Made by a program: the position numbers and the translations under genes. The notes beneath the pieces are model-generated. The model had not been told where the DNA came from, made no database searches, and saw only the letters and a program-made list of their open reading frames with translations. Shown piece after piece: positions 1 to 11,542 of a stretch of DNA of 64,000 bases (positions are counted from its first letter, which is position 1; the number at the start of each line of letters is the position of its first letter). Origin of the DNA: Hirudo medicinalis (Eukaryota > Annelida > Clitellata > Hirudinida > Hirudinidae); assembly GCA_011800805.1 (NCBI GenBank), contig MPNW01000328.1, positions 65,262 through 129,261 on the forward strand, written 5' to 3'.

Positions 1-71
1 ATAAATAATTAGGATGCATAAACTTTATATTTGTCATCTCAATGTAAATATAATAATATGTTAATTCTTAC

Positions 72-237
72 TAATGATTCGAACACTTCCAATAATATAA
101 CTTCCATTCAAATCCAAAGTCCAATGTACTTCTTCTCCAACTTTGATTCCTCTAACATTTGATTGTTCAATTAAATCTAAAATAATTAAGAGAAGAAGAA
201 AGGATAAATTTTGTGACTTCATTTGTCTCAGTAACAT
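72..237 (-). CDS. First coding exon of a paralogue of the neighbouring receptor phosphatase (partial, runs off left edge)
   Basis: Reading leftwards from ATG at 237 (or the in-frame ATG at 222) gives a basic start and a hydrophobic run (MKSQNLSFLLLLIIL) typical of a signal peptide, followed by a lectin-like segment containing VHWTLDLNGSYII. The exon ends at 72 before a GTAAGA donor. Positions 72-176 match the exon at about 9173-9279 with only about five mismatches, while flanking sequence is unrelated. In the 9.2 kb copy the same point is preceded by a splice acceptor (TTTTAG), so here the acceptor region may instead be read through as a signal peptide, or the true start may lie elsewhere. 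The rest of the gene lies beyond the window. It is probably secreted or a receptor; the phosphatase part is not visible here. Confidence 0.55.
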
Positions 238-3200
238 TCAGAATAAATATATATACTTATTTTAATTCAATAATGAGTAAAATATTATTATTAATTGGCA
301 TAAAAGCTTTGGTGAAACTTACAAGTTGTGTCCTCATTGCTCTTTGCATTATTTAAAATAAATGGAAATATTAATAGAATTAAAATTACCATAATTTAAG
401 CGTGTATTAATTATTAAAATAAAGAATCGTTAATAGAATATATTGGTCTTTAAATCCGTAGTCATCCAAAGTATTGTTTGCTCAAACAGCAAAAGTCAGA
501 AGTCCAAATTAGCCAAAAATAACCGCCATGAAAAAAAAAACTAGAAACCTCTTTTACACAAATACTGCAAATATTTAATTGATTTGAGAAACCGGAGACG
601 AATTTGCCAATTAAAAACACTTAACAGTTGAAAGCAGGATGTGTTCAGCTGACAAGTTTTGTTAGAAAATAAATAAAGTTTTATGGAAAACATGTTTTGT
701 TCCTTTACTAAGGTCACTTTCATAAGAGTTTGTTACAGTGTCAGTAGTTTAGCGAGAATCAGAAATTTTCAAATCATTGCTGTTTGAGTGTGACGAGGGC
801 CATTTCAACGTTGTTGCAGATGTCGGCAGCATTGTAGTCCAACCAGGAGATGTGAGGGGGCACAATTTAGTAGGAGGACATATTCAGGTGATAATTGCTG
901 AGCTCATTAAAAATTGGTCACATAATGTAACAATAGGCAATTACTTAAACAGAATGTGTATTTGATGTTTTTCAATTAAATTAATTAATTCAATTAAACA
1001 CAATCAATCATTTGGTGAGCTATTTGGATTCATTAAGAAAGTCTATCTGTTGAATAACAATGACCAATCAATGGCCTGGAAGTCAAGGGTTAAATAAATT
1101 ATGCTAATTTCGAATTGGATCGGACCACAGCACCTGTTCGAAACTTTTTTTTCATTTATAATTCGTTTATTTCAAAACTCTGAACGAAGAACCCAAAAAA
1201 ATCACAAAAAAACGTTGCGTTTGATATCTTTCCTGACATTGGAGAGGCATTTGTGACATTTGTGTTTTTATGATGTCAAGAACTCCTTACCTAAAAGATG
1301 AATGACTTTAATCAGATGAGAGGTTTTAATTATAATTTAAATGACAATTTATTATATTATTTTCATTTTATGTGTTAGTGTGATGGATAACATTGCGTCA
1401 AGCAAAATATGCAGAATATTAACTAAATGAGCCATGCTGATAATCCTCCTAATGAAACAATCCCTGAATAACTTGGTTAATACTTCTCATGTTTACCTCC
1501 AAAGTCTGTTGTTATGCAGTGTTATCAAGAAGAACAGGACAAATTTCGATTTAAGAGGCGGATGGTTGATTTGCAATAATTTATATTTATTAAATGGGTT
1601 TATGTAAATTAAAGATTATTAATGAAACGTCCCTATTTAACCTGTTTATTTAATTTCACATACTTTTTTAATATTTTGTAATGTCTGTGACGTAATAGAA
1701 TTATTAAGATGTCAATGCCGTTCCCGATTGCAAGCATTACGTAGTCGATGCTGAGGAGGAGTCCAGCACAAATCACCGCCTTCATCAAGAATTCAGTTTA
1801 ACACCAATAGCCTCCGCTGGATCTAGAAAAAAAACTAGTAATGGCTGGGTTGCTCATGTTATAGTTATAGTAATCTATATTCCCTATAGTACTATAATCC
1901 CCCCTGAAAAGCTATGTTAAGAAGATGTCCCTAAATAAGGGTGGCGCCTTTCGTGAAGTAACTCAAGACCCGAATCCAAAGTGCAAAATCGACCATGGGA
2001 AACCACAGATCATTTCGACTCCAAAAGCCTAAAAAACAGATAGCCGAGGAAATATCGTGGCCCTGTCCGTTAGAACACACCTTCAGCCCCGAATAAGTCA
2101 AAAATATATACATCAGGTACAGATTGGATCGGATACCTAAACTGGATAAAATTCGACCCCTTCTGTCATGTCCTCGCATATACAATACATCCCCGCATAT
2201 CTATAACAAATGGAGGGAAACCCAGAAGATGTCGGAAGAATGACAAATCTTCAAGTCTATCGCTCTGGATACCTTTGGCAAACTATTTGCGGTTCCTCTC
2301 CATGATTCAGAAGGAGGACATCTTGGTACCACAAAAAATTGTTAAATTTACGAATAAAATATTTAAATCACCAAGAATGCATCTCAAAAAACGCTTTTAC
2401 TTTGACGTTTTGGTTTTTTTCTTTTGTTGGATTACTTATTATTTTTAATTACCTTGGGCAATGCCGAAAAGTCTAGCCAGCTTTCTAAAATACACATCAA
2501 ATTCATGGAATGAAGACGTCGGCTACGGATGGCAACAACGTGTACTGTTTTTAGATTATACAGATTATACTTACAAACTCTAGAGTCTCCATATTCTTTG
2601 ACAGGAATCTCAATGTCATTTTGAAATCATCTTCGCCAATTTAAACTCTTGAACCTTCATTGCACTTGAATTAGGAGGTAGTCTTAAACATATTTTTGCT
2701 CTCTTTGCCAAGAGTTTAATGAGAGGGTTTGTTATGTGACACACCTATGTGTTTTTTCATTTATATTTATAATTATTTTATATTTATTTCCAGGCCTCCT
2801 CAGCACATTCCGTTCTTTGTCATTTAAGACGATGTCCAAAAATCGCAACCTATCGAAACATATTGTTCTTATGTATGAAACATCTTGTGAAATTTCAAAT
2901 AATGTCAATAAGAACTTCTAATTTAAAATTGCATCTAGAGCAACAAATCAACACCGACAATTACGCTTTTTAATAACTTGGAAACAAATACCTAAGGTAC
3001 AAGTACCTCTGAAATCGGTACCCGAGTGCTTGTACCTCGTGACTAGCTGTAATCTTTGGAGCCAGGAATATTTAGTCGCAAAGCAGTGCTTTTTATTATT
3101 TCAATGGAATTTCAAATCAATTGGTATTTAATTTTATTTTAGATGATCTTTAATCATTTAGAAGCCAAATGCTTTGTTTTTCACAAGTCAGAAAAACATG

Positions 3201-3450
3201 ATTACTTAACAAATCAGATAATAATAACAATGAAAAGCAATCGTTTATAGGCCAATGACAGATTCATAAACTTTAGAAATATTATTGTGAGTAACAATGA
3301 GAGATATTGATAAATAAAATAATAAAAATTCAAAAAACATTTAATAAAGGTTTAATAATTTCTTGATTAACATATTCAGAAAGTATAAATAAATAATATT
3401 CATAATCCTTGATTATAAACGGAATACAAATTTAAAACATAATCAAATCA
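238..3450. other. Intergenic AT-rich DNA, no recognised gene
   Basis: This stretch lies between the partial exon at the left edge and the 3' end of the receptor phosphatase. It is mostly AT-rich with many stops in all frames. Two blocks are less AT-rich: about 1690-1800, which holds a short hydrophobic minus-strand ORF listed separately, and about 1930-2340, which has open stretches on the minus strand but no motif I can assign. The latter may be a decayed transposable element. Confidence 0.5.
1633..1785 (-). other. Short hydrophobic ORF (50 aa), uncertain
   Basis: An ATG at 1785 opens a 50-codon frame with a hydrophobic N-terminal half (AGLLLSIDYVMLAIGNG) and a basic C-terminal half ending at a stop at 1633-1635. 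This could be a small membrane protein, the last exon of an unseen gene, or chance. Local GC is higher than its surroundings. I do not recognise a family. Confidence 0.15.
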
Positions 3451-6400
3451 TCAACATTCTTCTTCCACGCTATTTGGTTGGAACAAGAAAGAGTATTTTC
3501 CAGAGTCTTTGACGCTTTCCAGAGCCAATTCATACAGAAAATTGTATTGTTCCTAAATAAAACTAAAACTTTATATTTAATATTTTAGAAATACGCATGT
3601 GAAATTTAAGAGCAACCATTAACAATATGCACAAAAAGTTCTTTTCCTATGATAGTTAATATTGTTAAAGTGAACTATTACATACCAAACTATATTTTTA
3701 AAATAGACAAACAAATGATTAATTCACTAAAATATTAACCTGGTTGGAAATGGCTTCAGGTCTGGTAGCGAGTACATATCTGCAGGCCAAAAATGGATCA
3801 ACTACTTCATCCAAGAGTATCATATCGATCATGAGCAAAGCAGCTGCTGTGAGACCACATCGACCAACGCCGTTTCTTTACATGTTCAGATTATGTAATA
3901 AAATAGTTATTTAAGACAAATTATACTAAAAATTTTATTCGAGAGAAGTGCATTGTTAATTCCATTTACAACTTTCCAAGTGAAAAACTCACAAACACTG
4001 CAGAATGATCCCCTTCTTGGTGTTTAGTAATTGTTTCAAAATCTTCTGAAATTCATGCTTGCTTGCGGGCACTTGAGAAAATTCATGCCATAAATTGTTG
4101 GTGACATGATATTGAGTAACTTGTTTAAAGCCCATAGTCATCTGATTAAACAATTTGCATTTAATTTCTTCATAAAGTGTCGTATGTCCGATCTTTTATT
4201 CAAGAATACAAATATTTGATCATGAACACTCTCCATGTGAAGAATAGTCAACTTCGTTTACAGCTTTGTTTTCAATTTTCAAAATTCATAATTTAAAATT
4301 AAATCATCTAAAACATCTGCTAAAAGATTACTAATAAATGCTACTTCAACTTACAGGATACTCTTCATCTTTGTCCGTCAGCACAAATTTACGAATTGTG
4401 CAGTAGGAGTTTCCCTTATCTTCCATTTTCAGACGAATGCACAGTCCATCAAATTTAAGTGAATTACTTTTAGGCCAGTAGGAACATTTCTAAAGATATG
4501 TTTTTATGAGTAAAAAGCAGAATAGAATACATTTATTTCCTAAAAAAATTTACCATCTCGTCTTCTAAGAGAAGAATTTGGTCGATATTGTTTTCCCAGA
4601 GCATACGCCAAAAATCAAAGCACTTTTCACGGATGGGTACTTGAGCAAGAATTAGAGCATTATTCATTCTGCGAAACTTTGAAAAGAAAATGAATCGCAA
4701 CTATTGCTATTTTTGAAAAAATGTTTTGAAAGACCACATCGTTCATTTATTACTTTAATTGAAACAGCTGTGACAGATTCAGAACTGGAACCATCTTTAA
4801 TCTCTGATCTTTGGTCACCACCTAGGCAAATGAAGAACAAACAATATTTGCTTGTAATGTAATCTAAAAAAAAAGTTATATATATATATATAAGAGCAAG
4901 ATAAGCGAAATTCTTCAAGTAGATGAAAATATCAATAAAAATCGAAATGAAAGTGTTTGAAAATCATCGATAATGGAAGTGAAAGTATTTTTTTCTCTTG
5001 AGGCAAATCTAAAATAGAAAAAATAAATCCACTAGAAGTAGTTCCTGACGACTTCTCACCGTTATTCGATAATTTCGATGCTTTTATGTACTCCGAGACT
5101 TTTGATGATTTTTCAGGGATGACGTTAGAAATTTTCTTTAGAACCTGGAATGACGATTTGTTATTGCCATTGTTATGATAAATTTTTTGTTGGAATAGTT
5201 TATCATAAAAACAATATTGTATTTGCACTTCTGAGTGTGAGAACAAAAATAAACTACGCAAAAAGTCATCGATGCACGGATCAAAGTTTTTACATAAACA
5301 TGGATGTTTCACCTTGTATAACTTTGCTCGTTCCTCTATTTCAATTCGGCACGAACTTGGTGGTTCTTCGGCAGGCGACAGTTTCATGATGCCATGGAAC
5401 TTCTCAAGGAAGTCAATGCAGTTCATTCCTGTCTTCGACACCATACAAGCTTCTCTGACAGCATTATATATGAAAACGTACTGCTTCTGAATGTAAAGTT
5501 ATGTAACATTAAATAAGTATATTTTTTAAACAATTTTATGTAATTATATCATTTTGAAAAACCAACCTTGTTCTGAACCATGCTCATTCTTTGAAATCTC
5601 AAATCTTTGACGCATTTATAAACGGATAGTTTACCTTCAAGTTCTGCTTGTTTGATCAGATAGTCAATGGCTATATAAGTGCCTGATCTACCTACTCCTG
5701 CACTAAAATTTGAATTTTGGGGATCATTATTATGAATACTTAATAATAAATTATTTGTACGACCTAGACTCTAAGCATATTTAATCCTTTGATATGTGAA
5801 TTAAGAGCACCAGATACTCCACATCGCTTTCATGGTAAAGCAATGAGCGGGTTCGAGTACAAAATGTTAGTGTTTCTCAAAACAATCATTGACAAAGACA
5901 ATAAACAAAGTATTTTGAGATCAAATTATTGAAATCAGCAACCTGCAATGCACAAGTAAGGGGCCTTGGGAATGCTTCTGGAGAGAATTCACCTGCTCTC
6001 TGAAGTTCAAAAGTGTAAAACATTGAATGGGTGCTTGGCAATCACTCCATGACAAAAACTGCATGTGTACAACTGCCCTTGCTGCTTCCACTGACTGCAG
6101 AATTTGCACAGTAAATCTTTTAATAATTAAATCATTAGGTCTCAGACTGCGTTCAATTAAAACTTTTTGTCAAGATTCAAACATTTATTAGTCTATGAAT
6201 TGCATTAGATCATAATCTTTTTTAATCCCATTTCATTCATTTAAAAAAAAAATTATTAGCTAGCATTATTAGGACATATAATCTCTTGAGTTATTTTGTT
6301 TTAAATGGATTCAATTGCCAAAAATAGTAACTCTGTTGCAAAGTATCTGTTGCAAATAAGGTACTGAATGACTCACATTAATCAATCTGACAACCAGGTG

Positions 6401-9279
6401 CCTGCGAACGTAATCATCAAATTGGCACTCCTTCACAATAGTTACTAATATTTTTCCAAAGATGGCTTCATGTTGATCACAATTCGGCCAATATTGCTCG
6501 CATTTTTTCTAGCATGAATTAATTAACTATTAGATTTTATGATAAAATTGTTAATACTTAGATTATTTAGCATTTTTAGATCACGAAATCCCATTGCAAA
6601 CCCAATATAATGCTTGGCAGGCCATTTGTTTTATTGAATTTATATGTTAATAATAAAGTCAATTTAAATTTAATACATTTTACGTTGATTGCTTGAAATT
6701 GGACTATAAATATATTTTGAAACCTTAAATGTATTTTATCAATCTTATATTAATCTTACCGAGTTGCTTTCAATAATCTGCATGAGCATAACAATGACAT
6801 CCACTTTGTACTGCCAAACAAGATTCCAAAAGTCATTCAAGGTGCTTGTTTTTGGACCTGGAAATTATTAGTGGTAGATGTAGGTAAAGATGCGGTTATC
6901 ATTAAAACTATGTTATAAGCTTAAGGTAACAGTTTATAATCAAATAATATACCAATTATTATTAATCTGAATTTATATTATTCTGCTATTAATTATAAAT
7001 TACATACCTTGCGTTGTTATGTAAGCCCTCGGGTCTCCTCCGAAGCCCTACGAAATACAAGAGACGCTTCATACGTGAAGAAATCATCACAAAATGTTGA
7101 AAAATTACTGACTCGGATGAAACTAGCATTTATGTAATTATTCTTGGCATCTTCTAACGTGACTAAATTGTCATCAACTGTTAATCATTGCAATGTTTGA
7201 GTGATTATCAAAAACTGTTTACATCGCCATCTGGAGGTATCTTACATGGTATTATATTTCGAAAGCGATTTTGGAAAGATTGTACAGAGAGAGTCCAATG
7301 GTATATGATTTTGTATCTTCTTTGGGCAACTTCTGAAAACAATCTTTAGTATTTATCTCTATTTCCTTAGTTCAATTTATTAATTTTTTTCTTAGTTTAG
7401 TTTCAAGTGATTTGGAATAATTTAAGAGTTTAAATGTGTGTTCGAAATTCACTAACAACAAATTCCTTATCCATTTCTCCGTTTAACAATTTTTTGTTTA
7501 TGTGACGCTGTAATCTATTTGTTTGCAAATCTTTCTTCAAAAATGAGTCATCTTTTGATCAAAATAAATTACTTTTGCAAATAAAATTCGAAATATTCAA
7601 AATAAAAAGAAAAATACAAACTTAAGTGGAATTTCCTTTAAAAATATTTCACTGCTTTTTGCTCACACGAAAAAAATAAATTATTTGGATAAAAGATTGA
7701 TTTTATTGAAATAAGGACCTAAATGGTTCGAAAACATACGCTTTATAGATCCCACATGCAAAACACGTAATGAATATTATGAAGCCCAACAATATCACTG
7801 GCAAAATCAACCAATTCCCTAATAGTTTGAATTTCTTTTCTGAAAAATCATCATCAGCTTTGAAAAATAATTTTGTTATATCAATATAAATAAGATTTAT
7901 GAAGTTTTTCAAGTAATGTGAAATAATATAATAGTTTTGATTATTTATTTTAAAAATTTTCAAATGTTATTATTACAAATTATTGCTATTGCATTATGCA
8001 TTCGGAAATGCTTTAAATCAATTTAATAGAGTTGACACATGTGCAGGTAGGGACATATGGGACAGATTGGGATGACATGTGTTCACACTAAACGGAAATT
8101 TCTTAACGAAAATTAGGAGCTTTAAAACTTCCCATGAATCCTTTCCAAAATTTTAAAGTTACACTTTCCAATTCTCTTATTATTTTGAAACTCTCCTGAA
8201 TATAAAAGTTAAAGAAAAAAAGAATTGTCCTCAACAAAAAAAGTATTTTCAGTTATATGTTTTGATTACTTAAATTAAATATTATGAAAATTATTTAATA
8301 AACAATACCGTTTTCAACGAATCCAAAAATGAGAAATTCACAAATTGAAAATTCCTTGACAGAATGTTGGAGTTTATAAGTTATGAACAAACTGCTTCCC
8401 ACTTTATCGCATTTCCAAAGAAGAGAATTGTCGATTGTTGTTGAATTCAGTACAACACATAAAGATGGCTCGTGAGGATCAAACAATCCTTGAACATTCT
8501 TACCACTGACTTGAACATTGACCTCGTTGAAAAGTTCAAAACTGATTCCTGCAAACGATTTTTGTTTCAACTGTCAGCATGTTGACATAAATAAGTAAAG
8601 GTAACGCAACACAAACCTTTACTCATAACTGCAAACGTTTCAAAAAACAACTTTTCCTCGAAGCCAATAGTTATCCAGTTGGAGTAATTCAGCCAATCGC
8701 TGAAAGACAGGCAAGCTGCTGATTTTTTGTCAGAATTCATAATTTTGTTTTTAATGTTCTTGTCTTTATGAGAAGATGAATCTATGACGAAATTTGACAC
8801 GATTGTTGGATCTGCAGAAATTAACAATCCATTACCTCACCTAATAAATACGCTCACAAGTAAGTAAACCAACTAAGATTTTCTTACACATTGTCTTTGA
8901 GCATAAATCGATCGTTATATTATTTTTGATTAGAGTGTCATTATCATTAATCGACACGATTGTCAGTTGTCTTCCAATCATCACAGACTCGTTGCACTTA
9001 ATGACTGTCCACCCGTCCTCGTCAATAAATGATTTATTGCAAAGATGTAATGCTTTTGAGTCATTCACTGTCGTCCAAAATACTTTCTCATCCGTGAATG
9101 CTACTGTTTATTAACAAAAAAAATTGGGGTTTAACAATTAAATTTAATTATTATAAAAAAAATTATTTTTCCACCGTTGATTCGAACACTATCAATAATA
9201 TAACTTCCTTTCAAATCCAAAGTCCAATGTACTTCTTCTCCAACTTCGATTCCTCTAACATTTGAGTGTTCAATTAAAT
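3451..9279 (-). CDS. Receptor-type protein tyrosine phosphatase with lectin-like ectodomain (5' end incomplete)
   Basis: This predicts a plasma-membrane phosphatase removing phosphate from tyrosines of signalling proteins. From the 5' end it encodes galactose-binding-like (fucolectin or F5/8C type) modules at about 9279-8295, one transmembrane helix (LILPVILLGFIIFITCFACG, about 7830-7750), then phosphatase domains D1 and D2. D1 exons lie at about 7335-7220, 7175-7105, 7050-7008, 6858-6760, 6507-6382, 6110-5948 and 5706-5575. The D1 catalytic loop HCSAGVGRSG is intact and split by the intron between the last two. The WPD loop reads WSD, keeping the catalytic aspartate. D2 exons run from about 4670 to 3451; its loop reads QCLNGVGRCG, keeping Cys and Arg but losing His. 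The protein ends with VEEEC and stop at 3451-3453. No signal peptide exon was found for this copy. The family call is firm; the exact subfamily is not. Confidence 0.9.
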
Positions 9280-11542
9280 CTAAAACAATTAAGTAGTTTG
9301 ACGGAAATAAGCGGATGCATTCGAGGCATATTAAAATGTTTATTAAGGATATTTTTTATTGAATTTCCATGAAACAAAGGTTCAAGAGTGTTATGAGAAA
9401 TCTTATCTATCTAGCATTCATATATGTATTGAAATTGTGCATGTTTTTTTCTATTTCATAAGAATTCATTCCAATTTAAAGTCATTTAAATTTGTAAAAT
9501 AGTACTTTATTTCAAAAATCAAAATATGGCGAAACTCACAGGATTCAAATTGGCTTTCATTCTGCTGGCAATGTGATAAACCAATGTGGCTCCAGAAGGT
9601 CAGCAACATGGCTAAATATTGAACTAACATTGTGGATTTCAGAGGCTGGTAGTTGTTACTGTATTAATTTACTCAAACTAAAATCCGAACCCACAACGAC
9701 AAAAATATGGAAAATGTCCGTGCAAGAATTATTCTTCCCAAATGTAGTATATTCAACAGAAACTCATCACGGGTGAAGTTTTTAGTTTGTGACAATAAAA
9801 TGTAAATGAATTAAAAATTGAAGCTAAGTAATTAGAAAGTCAAACGTGACATTCAATTAAGGGTTTAATTATCCATTTCGACATCAATGTGATGTTTCTC
9901 CGTAGCAATTAAATTGTTTAAGGATGTCGGCAGGTGGCAGCAAAAGAACTCTTAGAAAATAAAGAAGCAAAACTGAGTCGACTGTTATGCAATCAAGGAA
10001 ATCAGAATTTATAACTTATTTATAATCGTTAAATTTGAGATATCTTCAAGAACTGAAACTTGCAAAAACAACATTTTTAAAAGCATTTCTTTCGTGATAT
10101 TGCTGAAAAATGGAGAATTGATACAATTGAATAATTTAAAAAATGACTTTCAGGCTGTCTGAGAAATTAGTAAGCATCGTTATTAATTCAGATGCAATTT
10201 GTTTCACACGAAGTAATTAGTAATTAATTTCACTTCTTCTAAAGTTTCACTACGAGGAGTATCGCGCCTCTCAAAAATATCGCTTGCCTTCTTTATCCGT
10301 TTTTTTTTTGTCTTAACAAAATCGTCTTTATTCATAAATAACATAACATAACATAACATTCATTTATAGTAGTTTAAGGAGACTAATGTCTGTGTGATAA
10401 ACCACTCCAAATAGCTTGCCTTTAATTGACCAAGTTTTAACCAAAGCTACCGTTACAAATATGAAGATGTTATTTCAACATTCATGCTATTCAAAATGAA
10501 TGAGATTCAGGTTTTAATGAGAATAAGAATCTCTTCCATAGGGAATACAAATATTGGTGCAGTCATCAGTGCTGACAATTCCACATCATTTTGCAATTTT
10601 CTCTGTAAAAAAAAGTTAGTTTCAGCCAATAGTTTGAGAATTTCATTGCACTAAATCAAACAATATCTGGTTTGTTTTAACAGCTGTTTTAGATCCATAA
10701 TTGAGCACTCACTCTTCATTGTTTTCATTTAACGATATACTAATCGATTTCTCTAATGTATGTGCCCCCTTTCCCATCGTTGCTATTAATAGATATTTTT
10801 AAACTTGTTTTGTTAAAATAAGCTTGCCATTTGGAGGAGATTGCCTTTTCAACTACCCGCTTGCACTGTTTTAAGTACATAAAAACTTTGTCACTAAATT
10901 TATATTTGTAGTTTTTATTAACTGACTGATCAGTCTCGGTCTCGAAGGCCATCGTCAGGGTAGAATGAAAATACAACAGTTTAACAAATGTCAACTATTT
11001 CACGACGCTACTCCAGGAACAAATCCACCAACTACAATATCTGAGAACAGTTTAAGTCTTGAAGCACAGCCTTCATTGCGCAAAATTTCTGTGTTGTCAT
11101 CGAGAAGTCTTCTATTAATATGAATCTGATGAGTTCTCCATCCCCCTGCCTCTGCGCCAGTCTTCCTTCCCCTCTCCTCCCCTCCCCTGACAAGCAAAAA
11201 GGGTTTCTTTGATTGGTGGAGGCCAATCATCAGATTCCTTAACACTGCCCCCTTGGACATGCATCGTCAACCTTCTTGACGGCGTTGTTCTTGTGTATCC
11301 ATTGTAGCATTTGAAACATGTCAGATGGAAATGTTGGACGGTTACATTGTAAACATAACAGTTGTTCCTAAACATCGATAGGATGAATAAAAACATAATG
11401 CAGGATTTTTAGTTTTTGATGACAAAACAGCACACTGTCACGCTATAAAATCTCATTCAATTGGAAATCGATAAAACTTGTCTCAAAGAACATCGTTATA
11501 AAATATTGGAGATGTTCAATATTGAAGCTCTAAAATTTAGTA
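9280..11542. other. Intergenic region between receptor phosphatase and heparanase
   Basis: This AT-rich interval separates two divergently arranged genes. A signal-peptide exon of the phosphatase probably lies here or further away but was not identified. A short (AACAT)n run occurs at about 10336-10360. Around 10920-10980 the minus strand encodes a piece resembling the aspartate-aspartate-glycine-leucine type motif found near the ends of some retroelements (see findings). 11000-11260 is somewhat GC-richer, with no recognisable coding. Confidence 0.5.
11444..11450 (+). promoter_or_regulatory. Candidate TATA box of the heparanase gene
   Basis: TATAAAA stands 93 bases upstream of the heparanase ATG. 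That distance is compatible with a core promoter and a short 5' UTR. In AT-rich DNA this hexamer-like match can easily be chance. Confidence 0.25.

Noticed and set aside
777..965. 62-codon plus-strand frame
   Set aside because: No family resemblance, no splice context and AT-rich surroundings; likely chance.
5150..5490. Plus-strand frames of 72-79 codons
   Set aside because: They overlap the coding strand of the D1-D2 linker of the receptor phosphatase on the opposite strand.
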